A model generated the notes under the pieces. That model saw only the letters and a program-made list of their open reading frames with translations. It was not told where the DNA came from and ran no database searches. Source: CAZEQL01 sp964514415 (GTDB taxonomy: Bacteria > Chloroflexota > Dehalococcoidia > GIF9 > AB-539-J10). Taken from it: 6,642 nucleotides of DNA. Position 1 is the first letter of the stretch. Each line of letters opens with the position of its first letter. The translations under genes and the position numbers were made by a program. Positions 1 to 4,975 of this stretch are shown here, piece by piece. The stretch covers positions 1 through 6,642 of the forward strand of contig CAZEQL010000051.1 of assembly GCA_964514415.1 (NCBI GenBank). The letters run 5' to 3'.

Positions 1-53
<53 letters not shown>

Positions 54-63
54 ATGCTCGGAT

Positions 64-92
64 ATTCTAGGTTTTCTTATCTTTAGTGTCAA
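64..92 (-). promoter_or_regulatory. Sigma-70-type promoter of tRNA-Phe
   Basis: On the minus strand a perfect -35 box TTGACA (92-87) is followed, after exactly 17 bases, by TAGAAT (69-64), which is 5/6 to the -10 consensus. The predicted start of transcription near 57 lies about 4 bases before the mature 5' end of tRNA-Phe at 53. Box quality, spacing and position all agree, so this is the best-supported promoter in the window. Confidence 0.8.
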
Positions 93-117
93 GCAAGTGC
101 ATTCACAAATGTTTAGC

Positions 118-165
118 TGTCACCTTGAGTATGGTGAAGGATTCTTCGCTACACTCAGAATGACA
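118..165. repeat. 48-base palindromic interspersed-type repeat
   Basis: The element begins TGTCA and ends TGACA. It folds on itself as two arms of 22 bases around a 4-base loop (140-143, GATT), with three mismatches and three G-T wobbles. Its minus strand contains CATTCTGAG and GCGAAGAATCC, a motif I recall as a dispersed repeat in many Chloroflexota and other environmental genomes. It lies between the end of pyrE and tRNA-Phe. There is no T-run after the hairpin in the direction of pyrE transcription, so it is not a typical intrinsic terminator, although it could protect the 3' end of the lepB-pyrE mRNA. Only one copy is in the window, so dispersal is not shown here. Confidence 0.6.
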
Positions 166-193
166 GGCAGAATTATTAAGCATGCTTCCTTAG

Positions 194-760
194 CTAGATT
201 TGCCCACCGGACTTGACCAAAGGAATATGAGTAGCGCAGAGGGGACATCGCTCAGGCGAATAAACTGTGGTAGGAGCATGAAGACAACTGAAAAGGGGCA
301 CGCCGAAATCCGCCCTTTCCTGACTGCGATTAACAAGTACTCCAATTCCAATGATGGTCCCGCCAAGTTTGTTTACAGCGCTCATCGTTTCTCTAATTGA
401 ACCTCCCGTGGTCAGGATGTCATCAACGATGAGAACATGTTCACCAGGGGTAATATTAAAATCACGACGAAAGGCTCTTACTTCCCCTTCCTTTTCGGCA
501 AAGATGCTTCTCACACCTAACTGTCGAGCGGTTTCAAAAGCAAGGATAATACCACCGGTGGTTGGTCCAGCAACTACTTCTATTTTTTGCTCTTTGAAAT
601 GCCGTGCAATGAGATGACACAGCTTCTCAGTGTAATGAGGGTACTGCAAGATGCGAAACTTCTCCCAGTACACCGGAGAATGTAGACCAGAAGCGAGGAG
701 AAAATGGCCTTCTTTTATCGCTCCTGTCGTCTTGAATATCTCTAACACTTCATCACTCAA
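194..760 (-). CDS. pyrE: Orotate phosphoribosyltransferase PyrE
   Basis: This cytosolic enzyme joins orotate to PRPP to make orotidine 5'-phosphate in pyrimidine synthesis. The chosen start gives 188 residues, normal for the family. Visible are the N-terminal substrate region GHFLLASGLHSP (residues 18-29), the GPTTGGI segment (65-71), and the PRPP-binding loop VLIVDDILTTGGS (109-121) with its Asp pair and TTGG turn. The tail carries CPLC and ends IPLVKSGGQI, which resembles the PyrE branch of Thermus and Chloroflexota as I remember it. The reading frame stays open up to a TTG at 784, but I start at TTG 760: it overlaps the lepB stop as TTGA and has AAGGGG six bases upstream, whereas 784 has no ribosome-binding site. 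It is downstream of lepB and probably translated by coupling with it. Confidence 0.93.
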   Translation of the reverse strand: MSDEVLEIFKTTGAIKEGHFLLASGLHSPVYWEKFRILQYPHYTEKLCHLIARHFKEQKIEVVAGPTTGGIILAFETARQLGVRSIFAEKEGEVRAFRRDFNITPGEHVLIVDDILTTGGSIRETMSAVNKLGGTIIGIGVLVNRSQERADFGVPLFSCLHAPTTVYSPERCPLCATHIPLVKSGGQI

Positions 761-1338
761 GTTATACCCCTTGCTAAGCTGCAAATTACTGCCGCTTGCT
801 CACCGATTTCATTTAATTCTGGATAGTTGTAATGTTTTATTACTCCCCACTTACTCGGTGACCAGTAAACAAACCAAGCTTTGCCAATGATGCTTTTGCG
901 GGGAACTGTCCAGCCACCATGAGAATCATTGCTGTTGTTGCGATTATCCCCAAGGACAAAGTATTCGCCTTCAAGTATTGCTCTAGGAAGCATAGTATAA
1001 TGAGGTGACTCCATAATATATTCTTCTTCTAAAGGGACGCCATTGACAAAAACTTTGTTGTCTTTAACCTCTACAGTATCACCTGGCAGGGCGATAACTC
1101 GTTTGATAAATCGCTCATCAGTGTTATTTGGCAGCGGCGGCTTGAACACAATTATATCTCCCCGTTCGGGTCCTGAGAAGTGATAACTTACCTTATTCAC
1201 TATAATTAATTCACCTGGCTCAATGGTCGGCATCATGCTAGAATAGCGCACCTCGTAGTTTGGGATGGTAAGTTTAAAGGTGACAAAGATGGCGATAGCG
1301 ATGAGAATGATTATGCCGACCTCGCGGAGGAATTTCAT
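757..1338 (-). CDS. lepB: Signal peptidase I
   Basis: This membrane-bound serine protease removes signal peptides from exported proteins. At 193 residues it is a compact bacterial type I enzyme. One N-terminal membrane anchor (about residues 7-25) is followed by the catalytic-serine motif SSMMPTIEPGE (Ser34), then GDIIVF (60-65), the catalytic-lysine motif FIKRVIALPGD (Lys79), and the signature GDNRNNSNDSHGGW (130-143). The last motif usually reads DSR; here the Arg is His140. The C-terminal residues SLARGIT are encoded by DNA that also holds the pyrE ribosome-binding site. The ATG at 1338 has no convincing Shine-Dalgarno site but has TAGAAT 11 bases upstream. It is divergent from the SIMPL lipoprotein gene and leads the lepB-pyrE pair. 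The functional link between the two genes is not obvious. Confidence 0.95.
   Translation of the reverse strand: MKFLREVGIIILIAIAIFVTFKLTIPNYEVRYSSMMPTIEPGELIIVNKVSYHFSGPERGDIIVFKPPLPNNTDERFIKRVIALPGDTVEVKDNKVFVNGVPLEEEYIMESPHYTMLPRAILEGEYFVLGDNRNNSNDSHGGWTVPRKSIIGKAWFVYWSPSKWGVIKHYNYPELNEIGEQAAVICSLARGIT
767..772 (-). promoter_or_regulatory. Shine-Dalgarno site that fixes the pyrE start
   Basis: AAGGGG on the minus strand lies inside the last codons of lepB, six bases before TTG at 760. The start and the lepB stop overlap in the tetranucleotide TTGA (760-757), a stop/start arrangement typical of translational coupling. Confidence 0.7.
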
Positions 1339-1349
1339 TAGTGAAAGCT

Positions 1350-1355
1350 ATTCTA
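1350..1355 (-). promoter_or_regulatory. Candidate -10 box for lepB-pyrE
   Basis: TAGAAT (5/6) on the minus strand lies 11 bases before the lepB ATG, predicting a leader of only a few bases. The -35 is weak: the best candidate is TTGGCT at 1380-1375, 19 bases upstream of the -10. This is the only good -10 I find between lepB and the divergent gene on this strand. Confidence 0.4.
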
Positions 1356-1415
1356 CCACTGGAGGTAAACCAAAAGCCAATATATTCGTTTTATCAAACA
1401 AGAAGATACTTCATG

Positions 1416-1423
1416 AAAGGAGG
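1416..1423 (+). promoter_or_regulatory. Shine-Dalgarno site for the SIMPL lipoprotein
   Basis: AAAGGAGG lies 10 bases before ATG 1434. It selects this start over in-frame ATGs at 1341 and 1413, which would place 31 or 7 extra residues before an otherwise textbook lipoprotein signal peptide. Confidence 0.8.
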
Positions 1424-1433
1424 TTTTGTAAGA

Positions 1434-2174
1434 ATGAAGAAGGTTAGGTGGTTAATTCCTTGTTTGGCAGTGGTGCTGGCATTAGGTATGGTCGGTTGCG
1501 CTCAGGGGGGTGGTCAGGGAGTTACTTGCGTTGCACAGCAACAAAACACCGGGGTATGGGTTACTGGCCAAGGAGAAGCAATGGCAGTTCCCGACATAGC
1601 CATGCTTAGCCTAGGTATCGAAGCTCGGGCAGATACGGTAGCTGAAGCTCAATCGCAGGCAAGCGAGGCGATGGATAAGATAATGAAGGCATTGAAAGAT
1701 AATGGCCTAGTTGAGAAGGATATCCAGACACAGCGATACAGCGTTTACCCCATAACCAAGTGGGTCAAAGATGAGAAGGAGGAAATCATTGGCTATCGAG
1801 TGACCAACGTGGTATCGGCTAAGATAAGAGAAGTGGATAAAGCTGGTACTATCATAGACGCTGTGGCCAAGGCTGGTGGTGATTACACCAGAATTCAGGG
1901 TATAAGCTTTACTGTAGATGACCCGACATCATATTATGAGGAAGCACGGGCTAAAGCAATAGAAGATGCTAAAAATAAAGCAGAGCAATTAGCTGATTTA
2001 GCTGGCGTTAAATTGGGTAAGCCCATTTATATTTCCGAGGGTGCTATCTATGGGCCACCACTCTCAAGAGATGTTTGCAGTGAGAACGCGGTTCCTCCAG
2101 CCCCCACAACTTCCATAAGTCCTGGCGAATTGAAAATTACGGTCAATGTTCAGATAGTTTATGCCATAGTCTAA
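1434..2174 (+). CDS. SIMPL-domain (DUF541) lipoprotein
   Basis: The 246-residue product begins with a lipoprotein signal: MKKVR, a hydrophobic core, then the lipobox MVGC with Cys22 as the predicted lipid-attachment site. Met at lipobox position -3 is slightly off consensus. A Gly/Gln-rich linker leads to a SIMPL domain from about residue 41 (VWVTGQGEA) to the C-terminus, with the typical VPDIAMLSLGIE strand, a long helix with EAQSQASEAMDKIMKALKD, DIQTQRYSVYP, and YRVTNVVSAKIRE. The second half has the ARAKAIEDAKNKAEQLADLAGVKLGKP segment and a final strand ITVNVQIVYAIV. It is related to YggE and BP26-type proteins, which assemble into rings and are linked to oxidative stress or envelope functions; the precise role is unknown. 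Attachment to the outer face of the cytoplasmic membrane is inferred. It is monocistronic, ending at a terminator. Confidence 0.92.
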   Translation: MKKVRWLIPCLAVVLALGMVGCAQGGGQGVTCVAQQQNTGVWVTGQGEAMAVPDIAMLSLGIEARADTVAEAQSQASEAMDKIMKALKDNGLVEKDIQTQRYSVYPITKWVKDEKEEIIGYRVTNVVSAKIREVDKAGTIIDAVAKAGGDYTRIQGISFTVDDPTSYYEEARAKAIEDAKNKAEQLADLAGVKLGKPIYISEGAIYGPPLSRDVCSENAVPPAPTTSISPGELKITVNVQIVYAIV

Positions 2175-2193
2175 ATGCTCCAGGGACTATTTC

Positions 2194-2234
2194 GCTCCCA
2201 CTTGCCCTTTTAGGGTAGGTGGGAGTTGCTTTTT
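2194..2234 (+). terminator. Intrinsic terminator after the SIMPL gene
   Basis: A 14-base-pair stem (2195-2208 with 2212-2225, two G-T wobbles, no mismatches) closes a three-base loop TTT. It is followed within five bases by TTTTT (2230-2234). It starts 20 bases after the SIMPL stop codon and separates that gene from tRNA-Lys. Confidence 0.85.
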
Positions 2235-2238
2235 AAGC

Positions 2239-2267
2239 TTGTTTCTCGTCCTTTCTAGTGGTAATAT
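2239..2267 (+). promoter_or_regulatory. Candidate promoter of tRNA-Lys
   Basis: TTGTTT (2239-2244) and TAATAT (2262-2267) are spaced by 17 bases and predict a start about 6 bases before the mature tRNA. The boxes match consensus only 3/6 and 4/6, so the support comes from spacing and position: the boxes fit in the short gap between the terminator and the tRNA. Confidence 0.4.
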
Positions 2268-2279
2268 GTATTCACTCTC

Positions 2280-2352
2280 GGGCCGCTAGCTCAATCGGAA
2301 GAGCAGCTGACTCTTAATCAGCCGGTTCAGGGTTCGAGTCCCTGGCGGCTCA
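2280..2352 (+). tRNA. tRNA-Lys (CTT)
   Basis: Complete 73-base cloverleaf. The acceptor stem GGGCCGC (2280-2286) pairs with GCGGCTC (2345-2351) with one G-T wobble, and the discriminator base is A2352. The D stem is GCTC/GAGC, the anticodon stem GCTGA/TCAGC with loop CTCTTAA (anticodon CTT, reading AAG), and the T arm CAGGG-TTCGAGT-CCCTG. The 3' CCA is not encoded: CTTC follows. Confidence 0.97.
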
Positions 2353-2420
2353 CTTCGGGTAGGTCCTCAGATAGTCAAAGAACAGTGGCTAAAGACAAAG
2401 CTGTAAAGCTGAGTGGTAGC

Positions 2421-2426
2421 TATAAT
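2421..2426 (+). promoter_or_regulatory. Consensus -10 box five bases before yggS ATG
   Basis: A perfect TATAAT is followed by TCACA and then ATG 2432. No Shine-Dalgarno site is present (the upstream bases are GAGTGGTAGC). If used as a -10, it would start transcription at or next to the A of ATG, giving a leaderless mRNA. No good -35 is seen at 16-18 bases. Confidence 0.5.
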
Positions 2427-2431
2427 TCACA

Positions 2432-3088
2432 ATGATTAAGCAAAACGTTCAAAGCGTATTGGCTGAATTGCCAGATGGGGTTGAATTGGTGGCAGCGGCA
2501 AAAGCAAAGACACCTCAGGAGGCTCTGGAAGCAGTTGAGGCCGGGGTTACAATCATAGGAGAGAATTACATTTCGGAAGCAAAAAGAATATATGAAGTGG
2601 TGGGAAAGAGAGCAAAATGGCACTTCATCGGAACCCTACAAAAACATAATGTGCGGGAGAAGATGTTGGAAATGTTCGACATGATAGAAACTGTAGATTC
2701 TTTAGAGATAGCACAGGAAATTGATAAGAAGTGTGCCCAAATTGGCAAAGTAATGCCAGTATTAATTGAAATAAATAGTGGAAGAGAAGAGCAAAAATTT
2801 GGTGTGTTTCCAGAGAATGCTGAGCAGCTAGTGAGGAAGCTCTCCAGCTTTGGAAACATCAGCGTAATGGGACTTATGACTATGGGACCTCGTTTTGGAG
2901 ACCCTGAAGATGCCAGGCCTTATTTTGTGGAAACAAGAAAGATATTCGAAAAGATTAGGAAACTTGACTTACCTAATGTAGAGATGCGATACCTTTCAAT
3001 GGGGATGACAAATTCATATAAGATTGCCATAGAGGAAGGTGCCAACATAGTTAGGATAGGAACTAAGATATTTGGAGAAAGAGAATGA
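2432..3088 (+). CDS. yggS: YggS-family PLP homeostasis protein (PLPBP)
   Basis: This is a single-domain, fold-type III (TIM-barrel) protein that binds pyridoxal 5'-phosphate and buffers vitamin B6 and amino/keto-acid pools; no enzymatic reaction is established for the family. At 218 residues it is slightly shorter than the usual 225-235. The PLP Schiff-base lysine is Lys24 in VAAAKAKTPQE (usually AVSKTKP). It is followed by GENYISEA (43-50), WHFIGTLQKHN (63-73), INSGREEQKFGV (114-125), GLMTMGP (147-153), the phosphate-loop region LSMGMTNSYKIAIEEG (188-203), and VRIGTKIFG (207-215). In better-known members the loop reads LSMGMSxD; here Thr-Asn-Ser replaces it, and LQKHN replaces LQSNK. The ATG start lacks a Shine-Dalgarno site but has TATAAT five bases upstream. 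It lies 79 bases after tRNA-Lys and 48 bases before dedA. Confidence 0.94.
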   Translation: MIKQNVQSVLAELPDGVELVAAAKAKTPQEALEAVEAGVTIIGENYISEAKRIYEVVGKRAKWHFIGTLQKHNVREKMLEMFDMIETVDSLEIAQEIDKKCAQIGKVMPVLIEINSGREEQKFGVFPENAEQLVRKLSSFGNISVMGLMTMGPRFGDPEDARPYFVETRKIFEKIRKLDLPNVEMRYLSMGMTNSYKIAIEEGANIVRIGTKIFGERE

Positions 3089-3104
3089 TTCATCTGGCGC
3101 ATCA

Positions 3105-3131
3105 TTGATAAGAAACAGCCGAAATTATGAT
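3105..3131 (+). promoter_or_regulatory. Candidate promoter before the DedA-like gene
   Basis: TTGATA (3105-3110, 5/6) and TATGAT (3126-3131, 5/6) are good boxes but only 15 bases apart; an alternative -10, TATAGT (3131-3136), is 20 bases away. Both spacings are off optimum. TATGAT lies five bases before TTG 3137, the same geometry as at yggS. Confidence 0.35.
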
Positions 3132-3136
3132 ATAGT

Positions 3137-3733
3137 TTGGTTGAAGTGAGCTTCATTCCCAGGATTCAATTCCTTCGGGAGAAGGTTATAACTCGTAGAT
3201 CCTTCCAGATATCAGCCTTTATTCTCGTTCTTGCTCTTTCCCTCGGGCTCTTCTTCCTCGCTCGTTCTTACTTAAGCTTGGAAAATTTGCTTCGTTATGG
3301 TTATCTGGGGGTCTTTCTAGTAAGCCTTTCCTGTGTCACTATAATGCTTCCCCTTCCCTGGGAAGCGGTTATTATTGCAGCAGGGACTACTTTAAATCCT
3401 TTATGGCTTGGTCTCATAAGCAGTGTAGGAGCTACTATAGGTGAGCTCAGCGGTTATCTTGTCGGCTATTTGGGAAGAAAGGTAATTCTTGATGCGAATT
3501 CGGAGAGATATAAGAAGGCCGAATTTTGGCTAAAGCGATATGGGAGCTTTGCTATTTTCGTTTTTGCTCTTTTGCCCATTTTTATTTTTGACCTTTTGGG
3601 AATTGTCGCAGGCTCATTCCGGTTTCCTCTGTGGAAATTTATTCTTGCTTGTTGGGCTGGACGATTGATTAGATGCCTCATCGAGGCTTACCTGGGGTGG
3701 GGAGCATTTGGTTTCTTGCCCCAGTTATGGTGA
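3137..3733 (+). CDS. DedA/VTT-type integral membrane protein
   Basis: The 198-residue product is strongly hydrophobic, with a basic N-terminus (REKVITRR) and membrane segments at about residues 24-43, 55-83, 88-112, 136-160 and 166-190. Family-like features are PLPWEAVIIAAG (71-83), GATIGELSGYLVGYLGRK (98-115) and LPIFIFDLLGIVAGSFRFPLWKF (146-168). DedA/VTT proteins are linked to lipid (undecaprenyl phosphate or phospholipid) transport and membrane homeostasis. The canonical R-x-x-P-x-x-R motif is not present: ALLPIFIFDL occupies the corresponding place, suggesting a divergent YqaA-like branch. The start is uncertain: TTG 3137 and GTG 3146 are both possible and neither has a Shine-Dalgarno site. 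The end overlaps the convergent HhH gene by nine bases. Confidence 0.82.
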   Translation: MVEVSFIPRIQFLREKVITRRSFQISAFILVLALSLGLFFLARSYLSLENLLRYGYLGVFLVSLSCVTIMLPLPWEAVIIAAGTTLNPLWLGLISSVGATIGELSGYLVGYLGRKVILDANSERYKKAEFWLKRYGSFAIFVFALLPIFIFDLLGIVAGSFRFPLWKFILACWAGRLIRCLIEAYLGWGAFGFLPQLW

Positions 3734-4342
3734 TTTAGAGCATTCTTCTCTCACCGGGCAGAGGGAGCACTTCCTGCCCTTGCAAAACTCCAGACCTATT
3801 CTTACCAGAGCAGACTCTACGCTTAAAGCTTCTAACTCCTCTTCAGTTAGTCCGAGTTTGGAAGCCACTTCCCTGGCGATTGGGGAAAGCTGTGGTTTTG
3901 CCTTTTCCCAGATTCCCTTCAGTTCCCTTAAAAAGATATTCACCGTGGTAGGCCCTACGCCTTTGAATTCAAGCAGCCTTTTCTCCAATTCCTTGCTGTT
4001 CTTTGCCTGAACATATAAATTATCTAATGAACCATACCTGTCTTTCAAACTAGCTGCTATTTCCAGCAAGTTTGATGCTGTGGAGAAGTCATAACGAACG
4101 TAGCCCCCAGAGTCTACTATCTCTACTAGTTTGTTCCAGCCAGCATTTGTGATGCTCGCAGATGTTACAATCCCCTCCTTTTCAAATTCTTTATACGTCG
4201 TTTTGGCTATTTGAGAGGAAATCCTTTTGGCAAAAAGGATTGAGGCCAGAAACCACTTAAACCTGTCTGCTTCTTGGGTTAAGTCCAGTCCCAGCTCCTG
4301 GGAATAGCTTGGCACTTGAGAGAGCTTTTCTTGAATAGTCAT
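3725..4342 (-). CDS. Endonuclease III-like HhH/iron-sulfur protein
   Basis: The 205 residues have the endonuclease III layout: a helical N-terminal half (FKWFLASILFAKRISSQIA, 28-46), a helix-hairpin-helix LLEFKGVGPTTVNIF (123-137), and a C-terminal four-cysteine loop (Cys187, 192, 195, 201). DNA binding, probably for base-excision repair, is inferred. Two departures matter. The spacing is C-x4-C-x2-C-x5-C instead of the usual C-x6-C-x2-C-x5-C. The hairpin has Pro-Thr where bifunctional enzymes have the catalytic Lys (GVGRKT), and the expected VDTH Asp motif is replaced by KPQLSPIAREV (149-159). It may therefore be a non-lyase glycosylase, a structural DNA-binding protein or an unknown activity. 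It follows sir2 by 30 bases on the same strand. The ATG has no Shine-Dalgarno site but a consensus TATAAT five bases upstream. Confidence 0.82.
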   Translation of the reverse strand: MTIQEKLSQVPSYSQELGLDLTQEADRFKWFLASILFAKRISSQIAKTTYKEFEKEGIVTSASITNAGWNKLVEIVDSGGYVRYDFSTASNLLEIAASLKDRYGSLDNLYVQAKNSKELEKRLLEFKGVGPTTVNIFLRELKGIWEKAKPQLSPIAREVASKLGLTEEELEALSVESALVRIGLEFCKGRKCSLCPVREECSKSP

Positions 4343-4347
4343 AGTGG

Positions 4348-4353
4348 ATTATA
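4348..4353 (-). promoter_or_regulatory. Consensus -10 box five bases before the HhH gene ATG
   Basis: On the minus strand TATAAT (4353-4348) is followed by CCACT and then ATG 4342. This is the same box and the same distance as at yggS, again with no Shine-Dalgarno site. It would allow leaderless transcription of the HhH gene independent of sir2. The -35 at 17 bases (CTGAAG) is weak. Confidence 0.5.
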
Positions 4354-4360
4354 TTCTTAG

Positions 4361-4400
4361 AGCTTTCAGCCTTCAGTTATCAGCTAAGTGCTGACTGCTG
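4361..4400. repeat. Degenerate CAGCT/TCAGC-type intergenic repeat reaching into sir2
   Basis: This stretch is built from short variants of TCAGCT, CAGTTATCAGCT and GCTGACTGCTG. On the minus strand it reads AGCTGATAACTGAAGG and GCTGAAAGCT, a low-complexity style that I recall as a common intergenic repeat in draft bacterial genomes. It supplies the last codons and stop of sir2 (residues SSQHLADN) and part of the gap before the HhH gene. Confidence 0.4.
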
Positions 4401-4939
4401 TGAACTTTTTTCATTAGTTCTGTTAGCTGAGCCACCGCTGGAGGCAGGACTTCTCCTATATTTTCCCAGAATCGTAGATGCGATGAGCGGTCAAATAGAG
4501 TTTCACCTTGATTGATAATTGCCAATCGGGCGCTATGTTCCAGAGCTACTTTGGGCATGTCAGCAGCAGGGGTAACTACAAGGCTGGAACCAACAACCAG
4601 GAAAAGGTCGCAATGCTCTGAGTGCCAGTAGGAATCTGCTAACGCCTTGCGAGGCAGAGGCTGACCAAAGTTAACCACGCTGGAAGCCAATTTTCCGCCG
4701 CAAAAAGGACAGGTAACTAAATCGGGAAANNNNNNNNNNNNNNNNNNNNNNNNNNNNNNNNNNNNNNNNNNNNNNNNNNNNNNNNNNNNNNNNNNNNNNN
4801 NNNNNNNNNNNNNNNNNNNNNNNNNNNNNGGCAAACCTGATTCTGTGCTGATGCCGGCACCTGTGAATACCACCAGATGTTTTGCCTCAAACATCCACTG
4901 AGCTAAGGTCGTAATTCGTCGGTCTAAATCTGAAGACAT
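4373..4939 (-). CDS. Sir2-family NAD-dependent protein deacylase (interrupted by assembly gap)
   Basis: Sirtuins remove acyl groups from lysines while consuming NAD+. The N-terminal 36 residues end in the NAD-binding motif VVFTGAGISTESGL (23-36). After the run of N, the C-terminal part shows the second zinc pair CPFCGG, then VVNFGQPLP, the NAD motif GSSLVVTPAADMP, and INQGET. The first zinc pair and the catalytic His region (QNID...HG) must lie in the gap. The 34 unknown residues are too few: intact sirtuins have roughly 110-120 residues between these motifs, so the gap is probably about 330 bases rather than 100. That the two flanks share a frame may therefore be accidental. VxFGQ in place of the usual FGE fits a bacterial subclass. 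It is divergent from the GalT-like gene and upstream of the HhH gene. The C-terminal eight residues come from repeat-like DNA. Confidence 0.88.
   Translation of the reverse strand: MSSDLDRRITTLAQWMFEAKHLVVFTGAGISTESGLXXXXXXXXXXXXXXXXXXXXXXXXXXXXXXXXXXFPDLVTCPFCGGKLASSVVNFGQPLPRKALADSYWHSEHCDLFLVVGSSLVVTPAADMPKVALEHSARLAIINQGETLFDRSSHLRFWENIGEVLPPAVAQLTELMKKVHSSQHLADN
4730..4829. other. Assembly gap of 100 N within sir2
   Basis: Exactly 100 undetermined bases, a usual placeholder for a scaffold gap of unknown length. It removes the middle of the sirtuin gene, including the catalytic histidine and the first zinc cysteines. Confidence 0.99.
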
Positions 4940-4952
4940 TTACTAACCTTAT

Positions 4953-4958
4953 ATTATA
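4953..4958 (-). promoter_or_regulatory. Candidate -10 box for sir2
   Basis: TATAAT on the minus strand (4958-4953) lies 13 bases before the sir2 ATG, predicting a leader of roughly 6 bases. Between box and start is ATAAGGTTAGTAA, whose AAGG could act as a weak ribosome-binding site only if transcription began upstream of it. The intergenic space to the divergent GalT-like gene is just 36 bases, so control elements of the two must overlap. Confidence 0.4.
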
Positions 4959-4975
4959 AAGTATTGTAAGTTGCC

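Noticed and set aside
118..165. Palindrome as the intrinsic terminator of lepB-pyrE
   Set aside because: Read on the minus strand, the hairpin is followed by AGCTAAACATTTG, not by a T-tract.
351..617. Plus-strand open frame of 88 codons across pyrE
   Set aside because: It is the antisense shadow of pyrE; it has no recognisable domain, and the minus strand carries all PyrE motifs. The same applies to the other open frames opposite lepB, yggS, dedA and the HhH gene.
1341..1433. Longer N-terminus for the SIMPL protein from ATG 1341
   Set aside because: It would bury a clean lipoprotein signal peptide 31 residues in, and the perfect AAAGGAGG site serves ATG 1434.
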